Source: Imbricaverruca yamaguchii
Lineage: Eukaryota; Arthropoda; Thecostraca; Neoverrucidae
Direction: 5' to 3'
Assembly (NCBI GenBank): GCA_034440575.1
Contig: JAOTOL010001454.1
Span: 933,001-997,000 of the forward strand
Length of the DNA stretch: 64,000 bases
The notes below the pieces were generated by a model that worked only from the letters and a program-made list of their open reading frames with translations, had not been told where the DNA came from and did no database searches. Shown here in pieces: positions 1-11,989 of this stretch (within the stretch, counting starts at the first letter, position 1; every line of letters begins with the position of its first letter). The position numbers and the translations under genes were made by a program.

Positions 1-1130
1 CGGGGGCCCGAAGCACATATTTGGAGACCCCTGCACGAATTCTGGTGGACTGACGTGAATTGTGATGGCCCCAGTGCGAGTTTTTGAGCACCGGCACGAT
101 TCTTGGGAGCTTATGCCTCTCAGGATAGAGGGGGCATTTGCCCCTTTGATATGCCACTGCGGCCACTGAAGAAGTATGTTTTTGTCCCAGAGTGACATTC
201 CGGTTAAGAACTGATTTTTGGAGCAGCTACAACTTTTGGGGCCTGGTGCGCCATTCTGGGCCTCCAGGGTGATTTTCAAGGGCTGCGACGCGAATTTTTT
301 TTTATATAGTCCAATGTAATCTTTTGGGCCCCGACGTCATTTGCTTTGATCCCTAGCGCGAGCTTTAGCCGCCTGGATACTTTTTTTTGGTCTAAAACGT
401 TTGAGGTTTTTGGCATCATTGTTGGGTCCCAGAGTTCAAGTGTTTCTGTTTTTTTTGTTTTTTGTTTTTGTGAGTGTTTTTTTAGAGTTGGTCCCATGTC
501 CGGAGTGTTTTTCGTTGCTCCGGCTTCATTTGTTAGTTCCTTCCTATGAGACTTGTGGAAAGGTACGACTCGTCATGCTACTAGATTGATTTTCATGGTC
601 CGGTCGTAAATGTTAGGTACACCCAGACTCAGCGTGGTTTTCAGGGGCCCCGGTCGGATTTTTTGGGTCCCTATCGTAATTCTGAAACACCCTGGCACGA
701 CTTCTACCATTTCTTATGGGTTTCCTGCAAATTATAGGCCTCATCTCGCGCCATAAGTATCTTGTCCAATTTCCTGGAGATCTTTACCGGTTTTCAAAGT
801 CTTATGTCCTACCCTCCCCCATATTCAGTGTCCTCTCTCGTCTTGAAGGGCCCTTTCTTACATCCTGGGGCCCTTTAGCATGGCATGGGGCTTCCTCTCA
901 TGTACCAGGGGCATTCTCTGCCAAATTAGGGGCCTTCTGCCACGCCTCGTGGGCCTCCTCCTTTATCCTGGCAAAGCCTTACCAGTCTTGAGGGAATTTT
1001 CAATTTTGGAAACCTCACACCCCTTCATACCTGTTACCACTCCCATCTTAAGGGCCTCCTCTCATTTTCTTGGAAATTGTTCCGGTCTTCGGGCCCGCTA
1101 TAATTTTTCAGTCCCTATACAGTGGGCATA
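1..1130. repeat. Degenerate G/C-rich minisatellite
   Basis: Positions 1-700 are irregular ~28-30 bp units alternating a GGGGCCCC-like core with a TGCGATTTT-like segment. From about 780 to 1070 the units change to GGGCCTCCT-like motifs, the reverse complement of the AGGAGGCCCC family at 3600-5660. No credible coding signal is present. The first block resembles 6244-6930, so this may be part of another copy of the element at 3529-7636, cut by the window edge. That link is inference. Confidence 0.5.
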
Positions 1131-1689
1131 AAATAAAAAGGCCGAGGTTTTCAGGAAGGTCCGAGTGCATCCCGCCCCCTCGAATTTTGCATCCAGAGGC
1201 TGCTTTCGCGGTGGCGCTGCTCCAAAGAAATGACGCCCCTCCAGACAAGTGCCCCCATGACAATTCCTGGATCTACCTCTGATTACAACATTGCTCTCTC
1301 GCGGCTATGAACTCCGGCTAGTTGTAAAATTGTGCGAATTCACGCATGGCTTCTCTTGAAAAGATTAACAACTTCCGTTGAACCATTAAGAGGAAAGCGG
1401 CAATTTGAGAAAATTATATATTTTATATGTCCGGTACAGCAATGTGGCAGTGTAAATTAAAAATCAGTGATGAGAGCACGGTCCGATCAGGTGATGGCGG
1501 ATGTCTTGCGGGAGCCCCTAGTCATATAGGATACGAGTGCTTGCTATCAAAACGGCTGCAAACAAAAATAGATTTGGCCTTCTTACTCCTCTTACACTCG
1601 GTCATTGCAAACACGCCGAATCTTCGACATCTTTGAACTTATTTCGATATCTCAACATTAGGATACCGTACGGCAAGCCACGTCGAATG
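1131..1689. other. No recognised feature
   Basis: Mixed-composition sequence with only short open frames. I see no conserved protein motif, clear repeat or RNA gene here. Confidence 0.5.
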
Positions 1690-2740
1690 ACGCCCACATA
1701 ATGCAAATTGAAGCCATAGCCACGAAACGCGAAGACTCTGAAAATTAAGCGAAGCTTTGACCTTGAGGCATGATCTGACATGTCTCGGGTTGAAATGTTA
1801 CTCGAGGGTTGCCCACGAGCATTCTCATGATGCCAAGTATGGATAGCTTTGGGAAAAAAAAAGAAACGCGGGGCGATCGGGGAAACGAGTTCGACCTTTG
1901 ACTTTGAAAATTAATGTGATTTCTGAACAATTTCCTTCAGTGCCATTGACTTGTCCTGGCTTGAAATGTCACTTGAAGTGCACGACGGACTATTGCTTGA
2001 TACAAGATGTGGGTAAGTTAGGGCAAAGAAAAATGCGAGGTGACCAAAGAAATCGGTTTGACCTATGACCTTAGAAATGAGTTATATTGTGTAATATTAC
2101 AATACGACACAAGTAACGTCGAATGACACCCATTTGGTGCAAATTGAACCCATAGCGACGAATCGCGAGGACGAAAAATCCAAACTAGCCTTTGATCATG
2201 AGGAGTTTGACCTCGACATATCCAGGTTTAAAAATGTTACTCGAGGGTTCACCATGGGCTGTCACTTGACATACATTGTTACGATTGTCCATTCGTTGTC
2301 ACGAATGACATCCATTTTCTGCAAATTAAAGTCATAGCGACGAAACGCGATGGCATCAAAGAACTCAATCAAACCTTTGACTTTGACATGTCTCGGTTTC
2401 AAATGGAGCTGGGTAGGCCTGGGCGAAAACCACACAAAAAAAGATGTGAGGCGACTTAGCTTTCTTATACTGCATAGATACGTCGAATGACGCTCATTTG
2501 GTGGAGATTGAAGCGATAGCAACCGAACCTCGCGTTCCGTCGATATCGCTTCAATGTCGCCATCTAATAAATGAAGGTAACCTTTGGCCCAGAAGTTTGA
2601 CCTTGACATGTAACGACTTGAAATGTTGTGGTATGGTTCACCACAGGCTATTACTGGATACCAAATCTGGGCATGTTTGGGTGAAAACGGAAAAAAATTG
2701 GAGACAACCGAAGAAACTTGCTTACGTTGATCCTTAACCG
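1690..2740 (+). repeat. Diverged tandem array, ~180-220 bp monomers
   Basis: A recognisable segment, approximately CGTCGAATGACGCCCATTT followed by a GCAAATTGAAGCCATAGCGACGAA-like stretch, recurs near 1681, 2116, 2299 and 2482. The last two intervals are 183 bp. The 435 bp gap has room for a decayed unit near 1900, where the middle part of the monomer (TTTGACCTT ... TGAAATGTTACTCGAGG) is visible. All units share orientation. This looks like satellite or a monomeric transposon promoter array. Confidence 0.55.
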
Positions 2741-3332
2741 CTAAAGTGGTAATGCGAGACCTATGCAGTTCCTTCCAGCGTGTTCAGTTTTAATTGATTC
2801 GAGCGAAACCCGTCGCTGAATGCCGATGCCAATGCAAATACGCCTCTGACGAACTCGTCGCTGAATACGAATACAAGTACGACGTTAACTTGATGTACGT
2901 GCTGCCCATGACTTCCCTCAGTTGTATTGAAGATACCCAAGAACATCCAGAGTCGCATTTGTTCAAGATCAAGATCAATATATGAACAGGGGAATGCAGC
3001 CTAAGACGTATACAGCCTTGTGATAATGCAGATGTGTTGCCTAGCAGAGCATAATTTTCCACTCAAGCGAAAACAGAAGATGGTCAAGGTTGATGCTATT
3101 CAAGAATGGCCTCGAAGCAGAAATTTCTAACGTTTGCTGATTTACTAATCGGACAGTGTGTGCCGACTCGATTATGCCTGTCTAATGTGATGCCTGTGAA
3201 GCTCGTTTATTGGCTACATCAGCTTTAATATTTTTGGTGATTCTCTTACGTATATATTATGACTCTATAAATGATTAAATATAATATCGCGGCTACGATA
3301 CTCAGGTAGCCAGGCTTGGGAGACACGGATTT
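2741..3332. other. No recognised feature
   Basis: Short open frames only, with no repeat structure or family motif that I recognise. The interval lies just beyond the 3' side of the truncated LINE at 3420. Confidence 0.45.
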
Positions 3333-3418
3333 GTGTGTGTGTGTGTGGGGGGGGGGGGGCAAGTCGCTACTTTTCAGAAATTGGGGACATGCCCCCCCCC
3401 CCAAAAAAAAAGGTTACA
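3333..3418. repeat. (GT)n, poly-G and poly-C inverted runs
   Basis: A short (GT)n runs into about 13 G, followed ~40 bases later by about 12 C and then an A-run. The G and C runs can pair as a hairpin. It resembles a transposon terminus, but no partner end or target duplication was found. Confidence 0.5.
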
Positions 3419-3419
3419 C

Positions 3420-3528
3420 CTATGCTTTTGCTGAACTCCTTGCAGCCTGATCGGCCAGCTCGTTACCACGTATTCCGACATGTGCTGGGATCCAGCAAGG
3501 TGTTGCTTGTTTTCCCATGTGATATATC
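3420..3528 (-). pseudogene. I-like LINE, C-terminal half of RNase H
   Basis: The minus strand encodes TPCWIPAHVGIRGNELADQAA, the C-terminal RNase H motif with its His and last catalytic Asp, as carried by I, R1 and related LINEs. It is the continuation of the element at 7637-10612. The reading frame runs from the N-terminal half (ending near 7645) into this segment once the 4108 bp insertion and one 8-bp duplication are skipped. It stops soon after the motif, where the LINE is truncated near 3420. Confidence 0.8.
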
Positions 3529-3599
3529 CAGGGGCGTCGCCACGGGGGGGGGGGGGCAGCGGGGGAATTACCCCCTGCCGTGACACTGGGGGGGGGGCG

Positions 3600-5660
3600 C
3601 CGCACCCTGATATTTGAGGAGGCCCCCAGGACGAAAAGGAGGCCCTCAGGACGAAAAGGACGCCCCCATGACGAAAAGGAGGCCCCCATGATGAAAAGGA
3701 GGCCCCAGGACGAAAAGGAGGCCTCCGAAACGAGAAGGAGGCCCTCCAGGATGAAAACTAGGCCCTCCAGGATGAAAAGGAGGCCCCTAGGACGAAAAGG
3801 AGATTTTCCAAATTATGGGCCACCGAGAGGAGGCCCATATTCTGAAGAAAAACAGTCACCTAGGAGATAGTAGGAGGCCCCAGAAATCAAGAGAGTGTCA
3901 ACAGTTGGCATAGAGGCCCCCAGGACGATAAGGAGGCCCCCGGAACGAGAAGGAGGCCCCAGGACGAGGAGGCCCCCAGGACGAAAAGGAGGCCCACAGG
4001 ACAAAAAGGAGGCTCAGGACGAAAAGGAGGCCCCAGGACGAAAAGGACGCCCCCAGGATGAAAAGGAGGCCCTCTAGGATGAAAAGGAGGCCCCAGGACG
4101 AAAGGGAGGCCCCAGGACGAAAAGGACGCCCTCCAGGATGAAAAGGAGGCCCTCTAGGATGAAAAGGAGGCCCGAGGACGAAAAGGAGGCCCCAGGACGA
4201 AAAGGAGATTCTCCAACTTATGGGCCACCAAGAGGAGGCCCATAATTTGAGAAAAAAGCAGTCACCTAGGATATAGTAGGAGGCCCCATAAATCAAGAGA
4301 GCTTCAACAATTGGCACGGAGGCCCCCAGGACAGTAAGGAGGCCTCCGGAGCGAGAAGGCGGCCCCATGACGAGGAGGCCCCCTGGACGAGAAGGAGGTC
4401 CCTGTACGAGACAGAGGCCCCCAGGACGGCAAGGAGGCCTCCGGAGCGAGAAGGCGGCCCCATGACGAGGAGGCCCCCTGGACGAGAAGGAGTCCCCCTG
4501 GACGAGACGACGGAGGCCCCCAGGACGAGAAGGAGGCCCCCAGGACGAAAAGGAGTTCCCAGGAAGAAAAGAAGATTCTACAAATTAGGGGCCTCCAGGA
4601 GGAGGCCTCTAATTTGAAAACAAAGCCACTCAGGAGAGGGTAGGAGGCCCCAGAAATCAAGAAGAGTGCCAAAAATTGGCACGGAGGCCCCCAACATTGC
4701 AAGGGAATCTATAATACGGGAAGGGAGCCCCAAGAAAACGAGAGGAGGCCTTAAGCTAGAAAAGAAAGCCAGTGGATCTGAGATGAGGTTTCGGAGCAGG
4801 GACATCGCCACCGGGGTGGGGGCAGCAGGGGCAATCGTCTCCAGCCATTGCCTTGAGACTTGGGGGGGGTGTGCCCCCTGTAATTTTAGGAGACCATTAT
4901 CCGGAAATGATAGGACAAAAGGGTGAGCAAGGAGCCCGACGGGACAGAAGATGATGCTGTCAAGGTGGATCCAAGACTGACAACGAGGCCCCCAGAAAAT
5001 ATAATCAGGTTCCTATAAGAGACATAGACCAGAGATTGTGAGGAGGCCTCCAGAACGAAAAGGAGGCCCCCCCCCCCCCCCCCCACCAGGACAAAAAGAG
5101 ACCTCCAGGACGAAAAGAATGCCACCGAGACGGACAAGAAGCCACCCAAAGTTACACGAGAAGGCCTCGGATGGGTGGCAAGATATCCTTAATGTGGAAA
5201 ACGAGGCCCCTAAGATGGAAGAGAAGGACCCTACAATAGAAAATAATGAAAAGATATATTTATCTGGACGAATGAGGGTGCCCCAAGATGGGTAAGAAGG
5301 TCCTCCTAGGAATGAGAGGCCACAGAGACCGACCAGATGATACCCACATTTTAGAAGAGTACCCAAGAAGAAAAGATTTAGGACTGAGGCACAAAAGTAA
5401 CCTGCTAAGAGGACAATGAGGCTCCAAGCACAGATTAAATAGGCCTCCAAGACGTGAAAGGAGTCCCAAGATTCTAAAAAGGAGTCACTTAAGAGAGGGT
5501 AGGAGGCCCCAGAAATCAAGAAATTGCCAAAGAATGGCACGGAGGCACCCAGAATTGCAAAGGAATCCCCAGTACTGGAAGGGAGGCCCCAGAAAATGAG
5601 AGGAGGCCCCAAGACGGAAAAGAAACCCAGTGGATATGAGATGAGGTTTCGGAGACGCAA
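3600..5660 (+). repeat. AGGAGGCCCC minisatellite with higher-order units
   Basis: Short units of about 18-26 bp, consensus near AGGAGGCCCCCAGGACGAAA, are repeated with substitutions and length changes. A longer block containing GTAGGAGGCCCCAGAAATCAAG followed by a TTGGCACGGAGGC-like segment recurs near 3868, 4279, 4647 and 5497, so the array has a higher-order period of several hundred bases. The minus strand stays open for long stretches (3898-4702, 5013-5660) as low-complexity Gly/Leu/Pro/Ser/Trp peptide, which I take to be a by-product of the repeat. Confidence 0.75.
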
Positions 5661-6243
5661 AAGTAGGCACCAACACGAGTAAGGTTCCCGAAAAAAAGAA
5701 ACACTAAAACGAGGAGGGATTTCGAAAATGCATTAGGCAGTAGCGCAGAAAGACGCGGAGGGTCCAACAAAGAACAACGAGGAAGGGCCTCGGTTCGATA
5801 GCCATTCTGGGAGGATAGCAGCAAAGATATCCTGTGCATCAAAGCTGAGCGGAATCTGGATTTCATAGCTACCAGAAAATGTGGGACGTATGGAATTAAT
5901 GATCTGATTGAATTACTCGACTTTTCGCAACGGACGCCCATACTAAACATTTCAGCACGTCAAATATAGCGCTTCAAATATAGCGTCAAAATATATCATG
6001 TGGCAGTAATTAGCAAAAGGCAGAAGGCCTAGCAGAAACCGTAGCATCGCACGAAGTGTAGCGAATGCACCGAATGTGCAAGATGAGTGTGCACGTGCAC
6101 GGACGTTGGCGTCATGGCGACCGGGTGATATGAACTGGAATGCCCGAAATTGGAAATTTTATATTTCAATGTGACGGGTAATATATTTTATAGTCAAGTG
6201 AGGGGTTTAATATATTTTCTAAACTCTTGCTCGTTTTAAGGCT
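5661..6243. other. Non-repetitive interior of the 4.1 kb element
   Basis: No motif or open frame worth a gene call is present. Confidence 0.4.
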
Positions 6244-6930
6244 TTGTTGCTTTTTATGCACCGAGGATATTTTTACGTGTCAGGACGTTTTCGGAGATTC
6301 CGATGTGCTTATAACAGCTCCTGATCTTTTTGTTCGATTTGCCATTTTGCCTTTTGTAGCTTAAACCACTTTTTTCAGACCCTTGTGCATTAGAATGATC
6401 CCTGCGTGCCTTGAGAATTCCCAGTGTATTTTTTTAGAGCTCCATGAACGCATGTTTAAGGCCCTGTCGCTTTTTTGTGAGATTGTGTGCTTTAGAGCGT
6501 CAGTTGTATTTCGGCCCCCGTTGTGCTCTTGGAGTCCCGCTGTGCATATTTGGGGCTTCTAACGCACATTTGTGGGCCCTAGTTCGGCTTTGGGGCTTCG
6601 GTGCGATTTTGCTGTGTCCCATTTTGACTTATCGCTCCCAGGTGCATGGTTCCGGGTACCCAACGCCAGTTTTCTTGGCTCAATGTGATTTGTATTGGTC
6701 CTTTCTGATTTTGTTTCTCAAAAGTCCGAATTCCGGCCCAACATTTCGAGACCCTGGCGCCATGTATTTGCATCCCATCTCGATTTTTAGAGATTCGATA
6801 TGTTTTTCGGCGGCGTACACAACTTGTGAAGGCATCTGGTAATATGTTCTGTGCTCCAGAGCTATTTTACTGACCCTGACATTGATTTTTTGGGAATCCC
6901 TCCTTATTTTGGAGGGCTCCAGCTTCACAT
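6244..6930 (+). repeat. Degenerate GGGGCCC/TGCGATTTT minisatellite
   Basis: Units of about 25-35 bp such as TTTGGGGCTTCGGTGCGATT, with many substitutions. It is the same kind of repeat as 1-700 and lies inside the hAT-type element. Confidence 0.5.
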
Positions 6931-7540
6931 TTTCGGATGCCGATCCGGTTGTTGTGGCATAGGTGTAATTTCAGCATTGTGAGTTGATTTATCACGAGAT
7001 ACCAAAATAAAGCGGTAGAATTGAGTGGGGGAGTTAGGGTTGAAATCCGACGAATCAGGGAAGTTAGTGTCAGATTAGGCCCCTCCACAGGAGAATGCAG
7101 TTGATTACTAATCATTTCATTTCGATAGGTCCCATTTGACAAAGTAGCGGCCGAAATTCCAGACGTTCGTGAAGAATTTGTTATTTTAGCTTGTTTGACA
7201 GGTGCCTTGCAGCCAGCACCAAATGTTATAAAAATTCGCAAATTCCTAAGGTTCCGATCAGAAAAGGAATGTAAACCACTTCTTGTTGTCACCTTCGCGA
7301 AATTATCGTTCTAGGACTGAGAAATGATCGCTTTAGCTTTGCTTAGGGCATCAAGCTGGTGGTAACCTAGGTATTTATCCACATATGACCTATTTATACC
7401 TTGGTATAGCCCAGTTTTCACCGATAAAAATATTATTGCTATTGCGTGTTGAGTAAATAATGCACCATGCCAAGAACAAACAGTGGATAAATATTAAATC
7501 ATGTTTCCCCATTCGCGACCCATACTAAAGGCTTAAAAAC
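6931..7540. other. Right interior of the 4.1 kb element, nothing recognised
   Basis: Non-repetitive sequence ending in two or three AGGAGGCCCC units (7540-7610) just before the right terminal repeat. No transposase motif is seen. Confidence 0.4.
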
Positions 7541-7636
7541 AATAGGAGGCCCTAACACAATGGAGGCCCCCTTTCGGGGAGCAGGAGGCCCCCTTTCTAC
7601 CTTGCCCCCTGGAAGAATTTCGTGACGATGCCACTG

Positions 7637-10612
7637 GATATATCGAAGTAAGTTGCGATATGTTTTGTACAATGACATGTTGCTGGTTAATACTGTGCAA
7701 GGCCAAATAACTGCTCGGAGACTCAGTCAAAATAACATGTAAATCCCTGTCGTCGACCTCGCTGTATGGAAGTGTTTTGCTGATGGCTATAAACCCGGCA
7801 GTGAAGACCGTGGCGTGTGGCGGCAGGGAAAAATACCTTAAGGTGGATCCTCTAACGAAAGCACTACCCATGCCTGTGCCTGTCCTTCAACCATATGTGT
7901 ATGTGATGAAGTAACCATGGCATCTTGAAGAAACGTGCTCCAATGCACGTGATAGCAGCTCCTCTTGCCATATCTGGTTTTCTCTCGAAGGTAGAATGTC
8001 AATGAAGGGGAGACCAGTTCTCACTGGGGAGTAATTATTTGCTCGTACTGTCTAATTCCTTGCATTCGAAGTCTCATTTATATCAGGAGGAGCGTCCTCA
8101 TTCTCACACAGTAAGGCGTTCCTCTCCTAGCGAGGCCACACAGGACCGCATGCATGTCGCGGGAGAGCACCGCTGGATATGATTGGCGTATCGGAAACTA
8201 CCGTATTTTGCAGGCGTATCGGAGACCGAACATTTCACGCCTCATGGACAATGGCGGTTCGTGAGCATCCGCTAGTACGCTGACTGTTGGGGATGCACGA
8301 AATGTTCCAGTAGATATTCTCTGGGCACTGGGTCTAACATTCGCTTAGTGGTGGCCCACGCACCGTCGTATATAAAACATGCATAGTCGAGCTTATAACG
8401 AATGAGACTACGATAGAGTAGGTGCAGAGTCTTTCTGTTAGCACCGCATGACATACGGGTGACACACTTGAGTATTGCCATTGCTTTACAACTCTTGCCA
8501 CGGAGTATATGATCTCAGTATGAAAGACGGTAGTCAAACTGCAATTGCAACCAGATCGCAAAATCGTTCGTGAAGAGAGATATTCCGATTGGCGAGGGAA
8601 GTGAGTTGCCAATGTCATTTATAATAAGGTATAATAAGGTAGAGGAGGGAAGTGCTTAGTACACTTCCTTGAGGGACTCCCTCAGCCTGGTGGAGCCAAT
8701 CTGACGTCTGATTGCTCACTCGCACACAAAATTGTCAGTCCGTCATACGGTTTTTTATCACGCCCAAAGATCCACGGATTACATACTGATGGACTTTCTG
8801 CACAATCCCACGTCTCCGAGCGGTGTCAAGAGCACCTTTAATGTCAAAAAACACTGCTCCTAGATGTTTTTTTTTCTCGCAAAACCCAAACGAATCTCAG
8901 TATAGAGCCTGAAGACATGGTCGATCGCACTGCGATTTATTTTTCGAAAGCCACATTCGTCGTTGGTTAAAGCGTTCCGTGTCTCTAAGAACCAAATGAG
9001 GCGAAGGTTTACCGCTCTCTCCATCAGCTTACACAATGATGATGTGAGCGATATCGGACAACAATGGGTTGGGTCATCGCCACTTTTGCCAGGCTTTAAT
9101 AGCGGTATGACGATTGTCATACCACTATCATTACCCCCACCAACTTGCCTTTCGCCAAGCTGGTGGGAAATATCCCACATTCAAAAGTCTGTTGTAGATG
9201 GCAAGTAAAGCATGCTTTGCAGGCGTTGGTAAATGCTTCAGCATTTCGTTGTGCACACCATCTGGTTCCTCGCACACACATTTCAAATCACTGATCACGG
9301 AGGTAAGTTCAGCTTGTGTAAACGGCAAATTGTAAACAAACTGTTCGGAGGTGGTAAAACTGATCTCCTCCCTCTAACTGCGGGCACGGTACTGTACAAA
9401 TGTTGGATCGGCGTGTTCACTATGCCTTGCGATAACATCAGCAATACGCCTGGATGCTTCGCTGGATCAGTTATGATGCGGCCTCCAATATTGAGTGCCG
9501 GGAGTGGAATTGACGATAATTGCCCGGAAATCTTCCCAATACGAACCCATACTTCAGACGTCGGTGTCGTTCGGCACAGCTGCCCTATATATGGTCTGCA
9601 TGACATACGCTTGGCCACTCGAATGGTGCGCCGAGCCAATGCCTTGACTCTTCTGAATGCCATGCGGTTTCCCGTTGTGCTGTGACGATCGAATACCTTG
9701 AATACGCATCTTCAATCTCGAATTGCTAGGTGGCACTCTGTAGTCTACCATGGGAGAGGAATACGGGGGGGGGGGAGATGCCGGAGATCCTTGGTATGGA
9801 AGCTGTGGCTGAGTCAATTATAACTGAAGTCAATGCATCAATTGTTGATGACGGATCTTGAGGGTCTGTTGGGAGTCTGGCTTCCACGCTTGATTGAAAC
9901 TCATCCAACTCGATGTTGCGAAAATTCCACCGCTGTGGTCGCCAACCGAGCACCGCACCATAGCGGTAAGACAACCAAACCATGAAATGGTCACTGCCCA
10001 GCGGGTCATCGGACACTGACCACGTGAAATGTTTGACCAGTTGTGGGCTGACTTACTCAAGTCGAGAGGTGATGTTTGTTCAGACGGAAGCGTAAAATGC
10101 GTCTGTGTTCCAGTGTTCAAAATACGCAGCGACTCATCAAGTAGAAAACGTTCTAAAACTCGTTCTCGTGTGTTGGCATCGAGACAATCTCAAAGCGTGT
10201 GATGTGCGTTACGGTCGCTTGGTAGAATTACCGGAGGTAACTGGGTCAGCAGCGCCCTGTCCGCAACGCTAAAACATGTTCCAGGGTAAATAGACCATAT
10301 ACTAACTGATTCGCATCCAAAATACACACGTGTTGCAACTGCTTGAGTATTACTACGCAACTTGATATGCTGTACAGGTATGCAGTGATGTATTGTCAGG
10401 AGCACACCACCGGGTGCAACGGCACCAGCTGGTACGTCCATGGAAAGTCGTATAGCTTGTCATGCTTAAAGCTGTGCTGGGCCTCAGCTGTGTTTCCTTT
10501 AGGCAAACCACGCTTGGGCGGTGCTGACTTAAAACTGTTTGTAGGTCATCCATGCTCGTACGCAGCTCCCTGCAGTTCCGTTGTAAAATGGTGTGTAAAT
10601 TAACCATTTAAA
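7637..10612 (-). pseudogene. I-like LINE: endonuclease, RT and start of RNase H (degenerate)
   Basis: Read on the minus strand, an apurinic-type endonuclease begins near 10607 with an LQRNCRELRTS segment (family form is QWNCRGL), followed by a Gly-Gly-Val-Leu segment near 10400 and the SDHF motif near 9990. The RT follows: its N-terminal region at 9131-9328, an ISLTSSLCKLMER segment near 9080 and LYRSLIRYKLDYACF near 8400. The N-terminal half of RNase H (PPHATVFTA, about 7640-7870) ends at the 4.1 kb insertion and resumes at 3528. Many stops and frameshifts separate the parts, so no protein can be made. No ORF1 is seen upstream. Confidence 0.8.
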
Positions 10613-11534
10613 ACACCAGTCTTAAAAACATGACATAATACGGTGGACACATTTGTATAGGCATGCTGTGTGAAAAGAGATTATCACAGATTATGTTGCA
10701 CTTTAATTTTCCTTCCAGTCCGTGGGTGCTGATCATGCTTATATATTTGTGCACCGCTTACGTCCCGCCGCAGGAGACCATTGGGACGGTTTCCCGCTTG
10801 CACAGGAAGACATATACGCTGTTTACGACGCAATCTCGGCTCCGGTGGGACCGAGATATACTGGTTCGTACTTACCAGAAAAGTACTAGTTCTATGGTAT
10901 TATTATAGTATGTAAGAAATAGTATAAAAATGATCGAAGGCAATAATGGCGACGGAGATACAATTGTGCTTTTGTTTCCATAGTTCACATTTGTGTGGGT
11001 GGTAGGAGGTTCCCAATTTCGTGGGTGATCTCTATTCATCAGCTAGTTTTTGGCTTCGAGTTGACAAGAAGTGTGAAATATGGCCGTTGAAGTACGGGGG
11101 TCTATAAATATTGGTCCAAGTGTTGTTTTGTTCTTGATGTGTATCACCTACGCGCGTGTAGGTGCAGTGGTGCATACCTGGATGTGAACATCTCTGGTGG
11201 AGCAAATATAATTTGTTTACCACCGCACCGGGGCGATGGACGAGTGAGGACCAAGCAGGCCAAGGAACACGGTGTGGTTGGAATATATTGTTCCTTAGTA
11301 GCCGGAAGAGTTGATAGAAAACTTCGAGGTAAGGGGACAGTATTTCTTGCATGTTTGACCAAGTGTGTGTGTTCTTTTCATTTCAAGCCCAAAAGTCATA
11401 AAGTGATTTTGATCTATTAATACCAGCCATAAGGGTCCATCTGAGGTAAAGGGAAGATACCATGAGTTGAATTATGTGGTTACACACCATGCATATTGTG
11501 TGCAATGCCAGAGGTTATGCAGGATAGTAAACTA

Positions 11535-11537
<3 letters not shown>
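10613..11537. other. No recognised feature
   Basis: A 93-codon plus-strand frame at 11139-11420 has mixed composition but no motif I can name and no splice or family support. The rest shows neither repeats nor coding signal. Confidence 0.4.

Positions 11538-11612
<75 letters not shown>
11538..11612. repeat. (TA)n microsatellite with short (GT)n tail
   Basis: About 64 bp of alternating T and A, followed by a short GT run. Confidence 0.97.
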
Positions 11613-11613
<1 letters not shown>

Positions 11614-11989
11614 TTATGTATGCATACGTATATGCACTAATAAATAATGATCATAATGGGCCAGTGTTCTCTCCGGTCAGATCCTCACATCCTGTCTCGG
11701 GGGGGAGGGGAGATAGGAACGCCCTCTTGTATCAAAACTGAGCGTCGTACGAAAACGAGGTGTCATAAGAAAGCGCTCGACGAGTAGGGTCCAACACCGC
11801 CCCCCCAAGTGACATCGCTAGGGGGGCGTATAATTTCACGAGATACATGATGTTTTTGGCTCTGGGGAGTTCATTTTGGTGGATATTTGAGAAGGAAAAA
11901 ACAACAAAATATTTGGAAGCAGAAAAGTACGGCAAAGTAAGCCAGGACCATACAATTCTGGCCACCCAATTTTTTGTTTATTGAAAATT
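11613..11989. other. G/C-run sequence resembling transposon ends
   Basis: A segment near 11800-11830 reads CCCCCCCAAGTGACATCGCT then a G-run, similar in style to the CAGYGGCGTCGCCA termini seen elsewhere in the window. No partner end was found. Confidence 0.35.

Larger units (their letters stand above)
3529..7636. mobile_element. hAT-type non-autonomous transposon, 4.1 kb, minisatellite-filled
   Basis: The left end reads CAGGGGCGTCGCCACG and the right end, on the other strand, CAGTGGCATCGTCACG, a 13/16 match. An exact 8-bp direct repeat GATATATC flanks it at 3521-3528 and 7637-7644. Terminal CAG and 8-bp duplications are hallmarks of the hAT superfamily. No transposase is visible. The interior is the AGGAGGCCCC minisatellite (3600-5660), a second G/C-rich repeat block (6244-6930) and unrecognised sequence. 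It sits inside the RNase H domain of a LINE, whose frame is restored when it is removed. Confidence 0.85.

Noticed and set aside
3898..4702. Long minus-strand frames rich in Pro, Gly, Leu and Trp
   Set aside because: Direct by-products of the AGGAGGCCCC minisatellite, with no domain and no start or splice context.
11496..11741. 81-codon frame through the (TA)n run
   Set aside because: It is an Ile/Tyr run from the microsatellite, not a gene.
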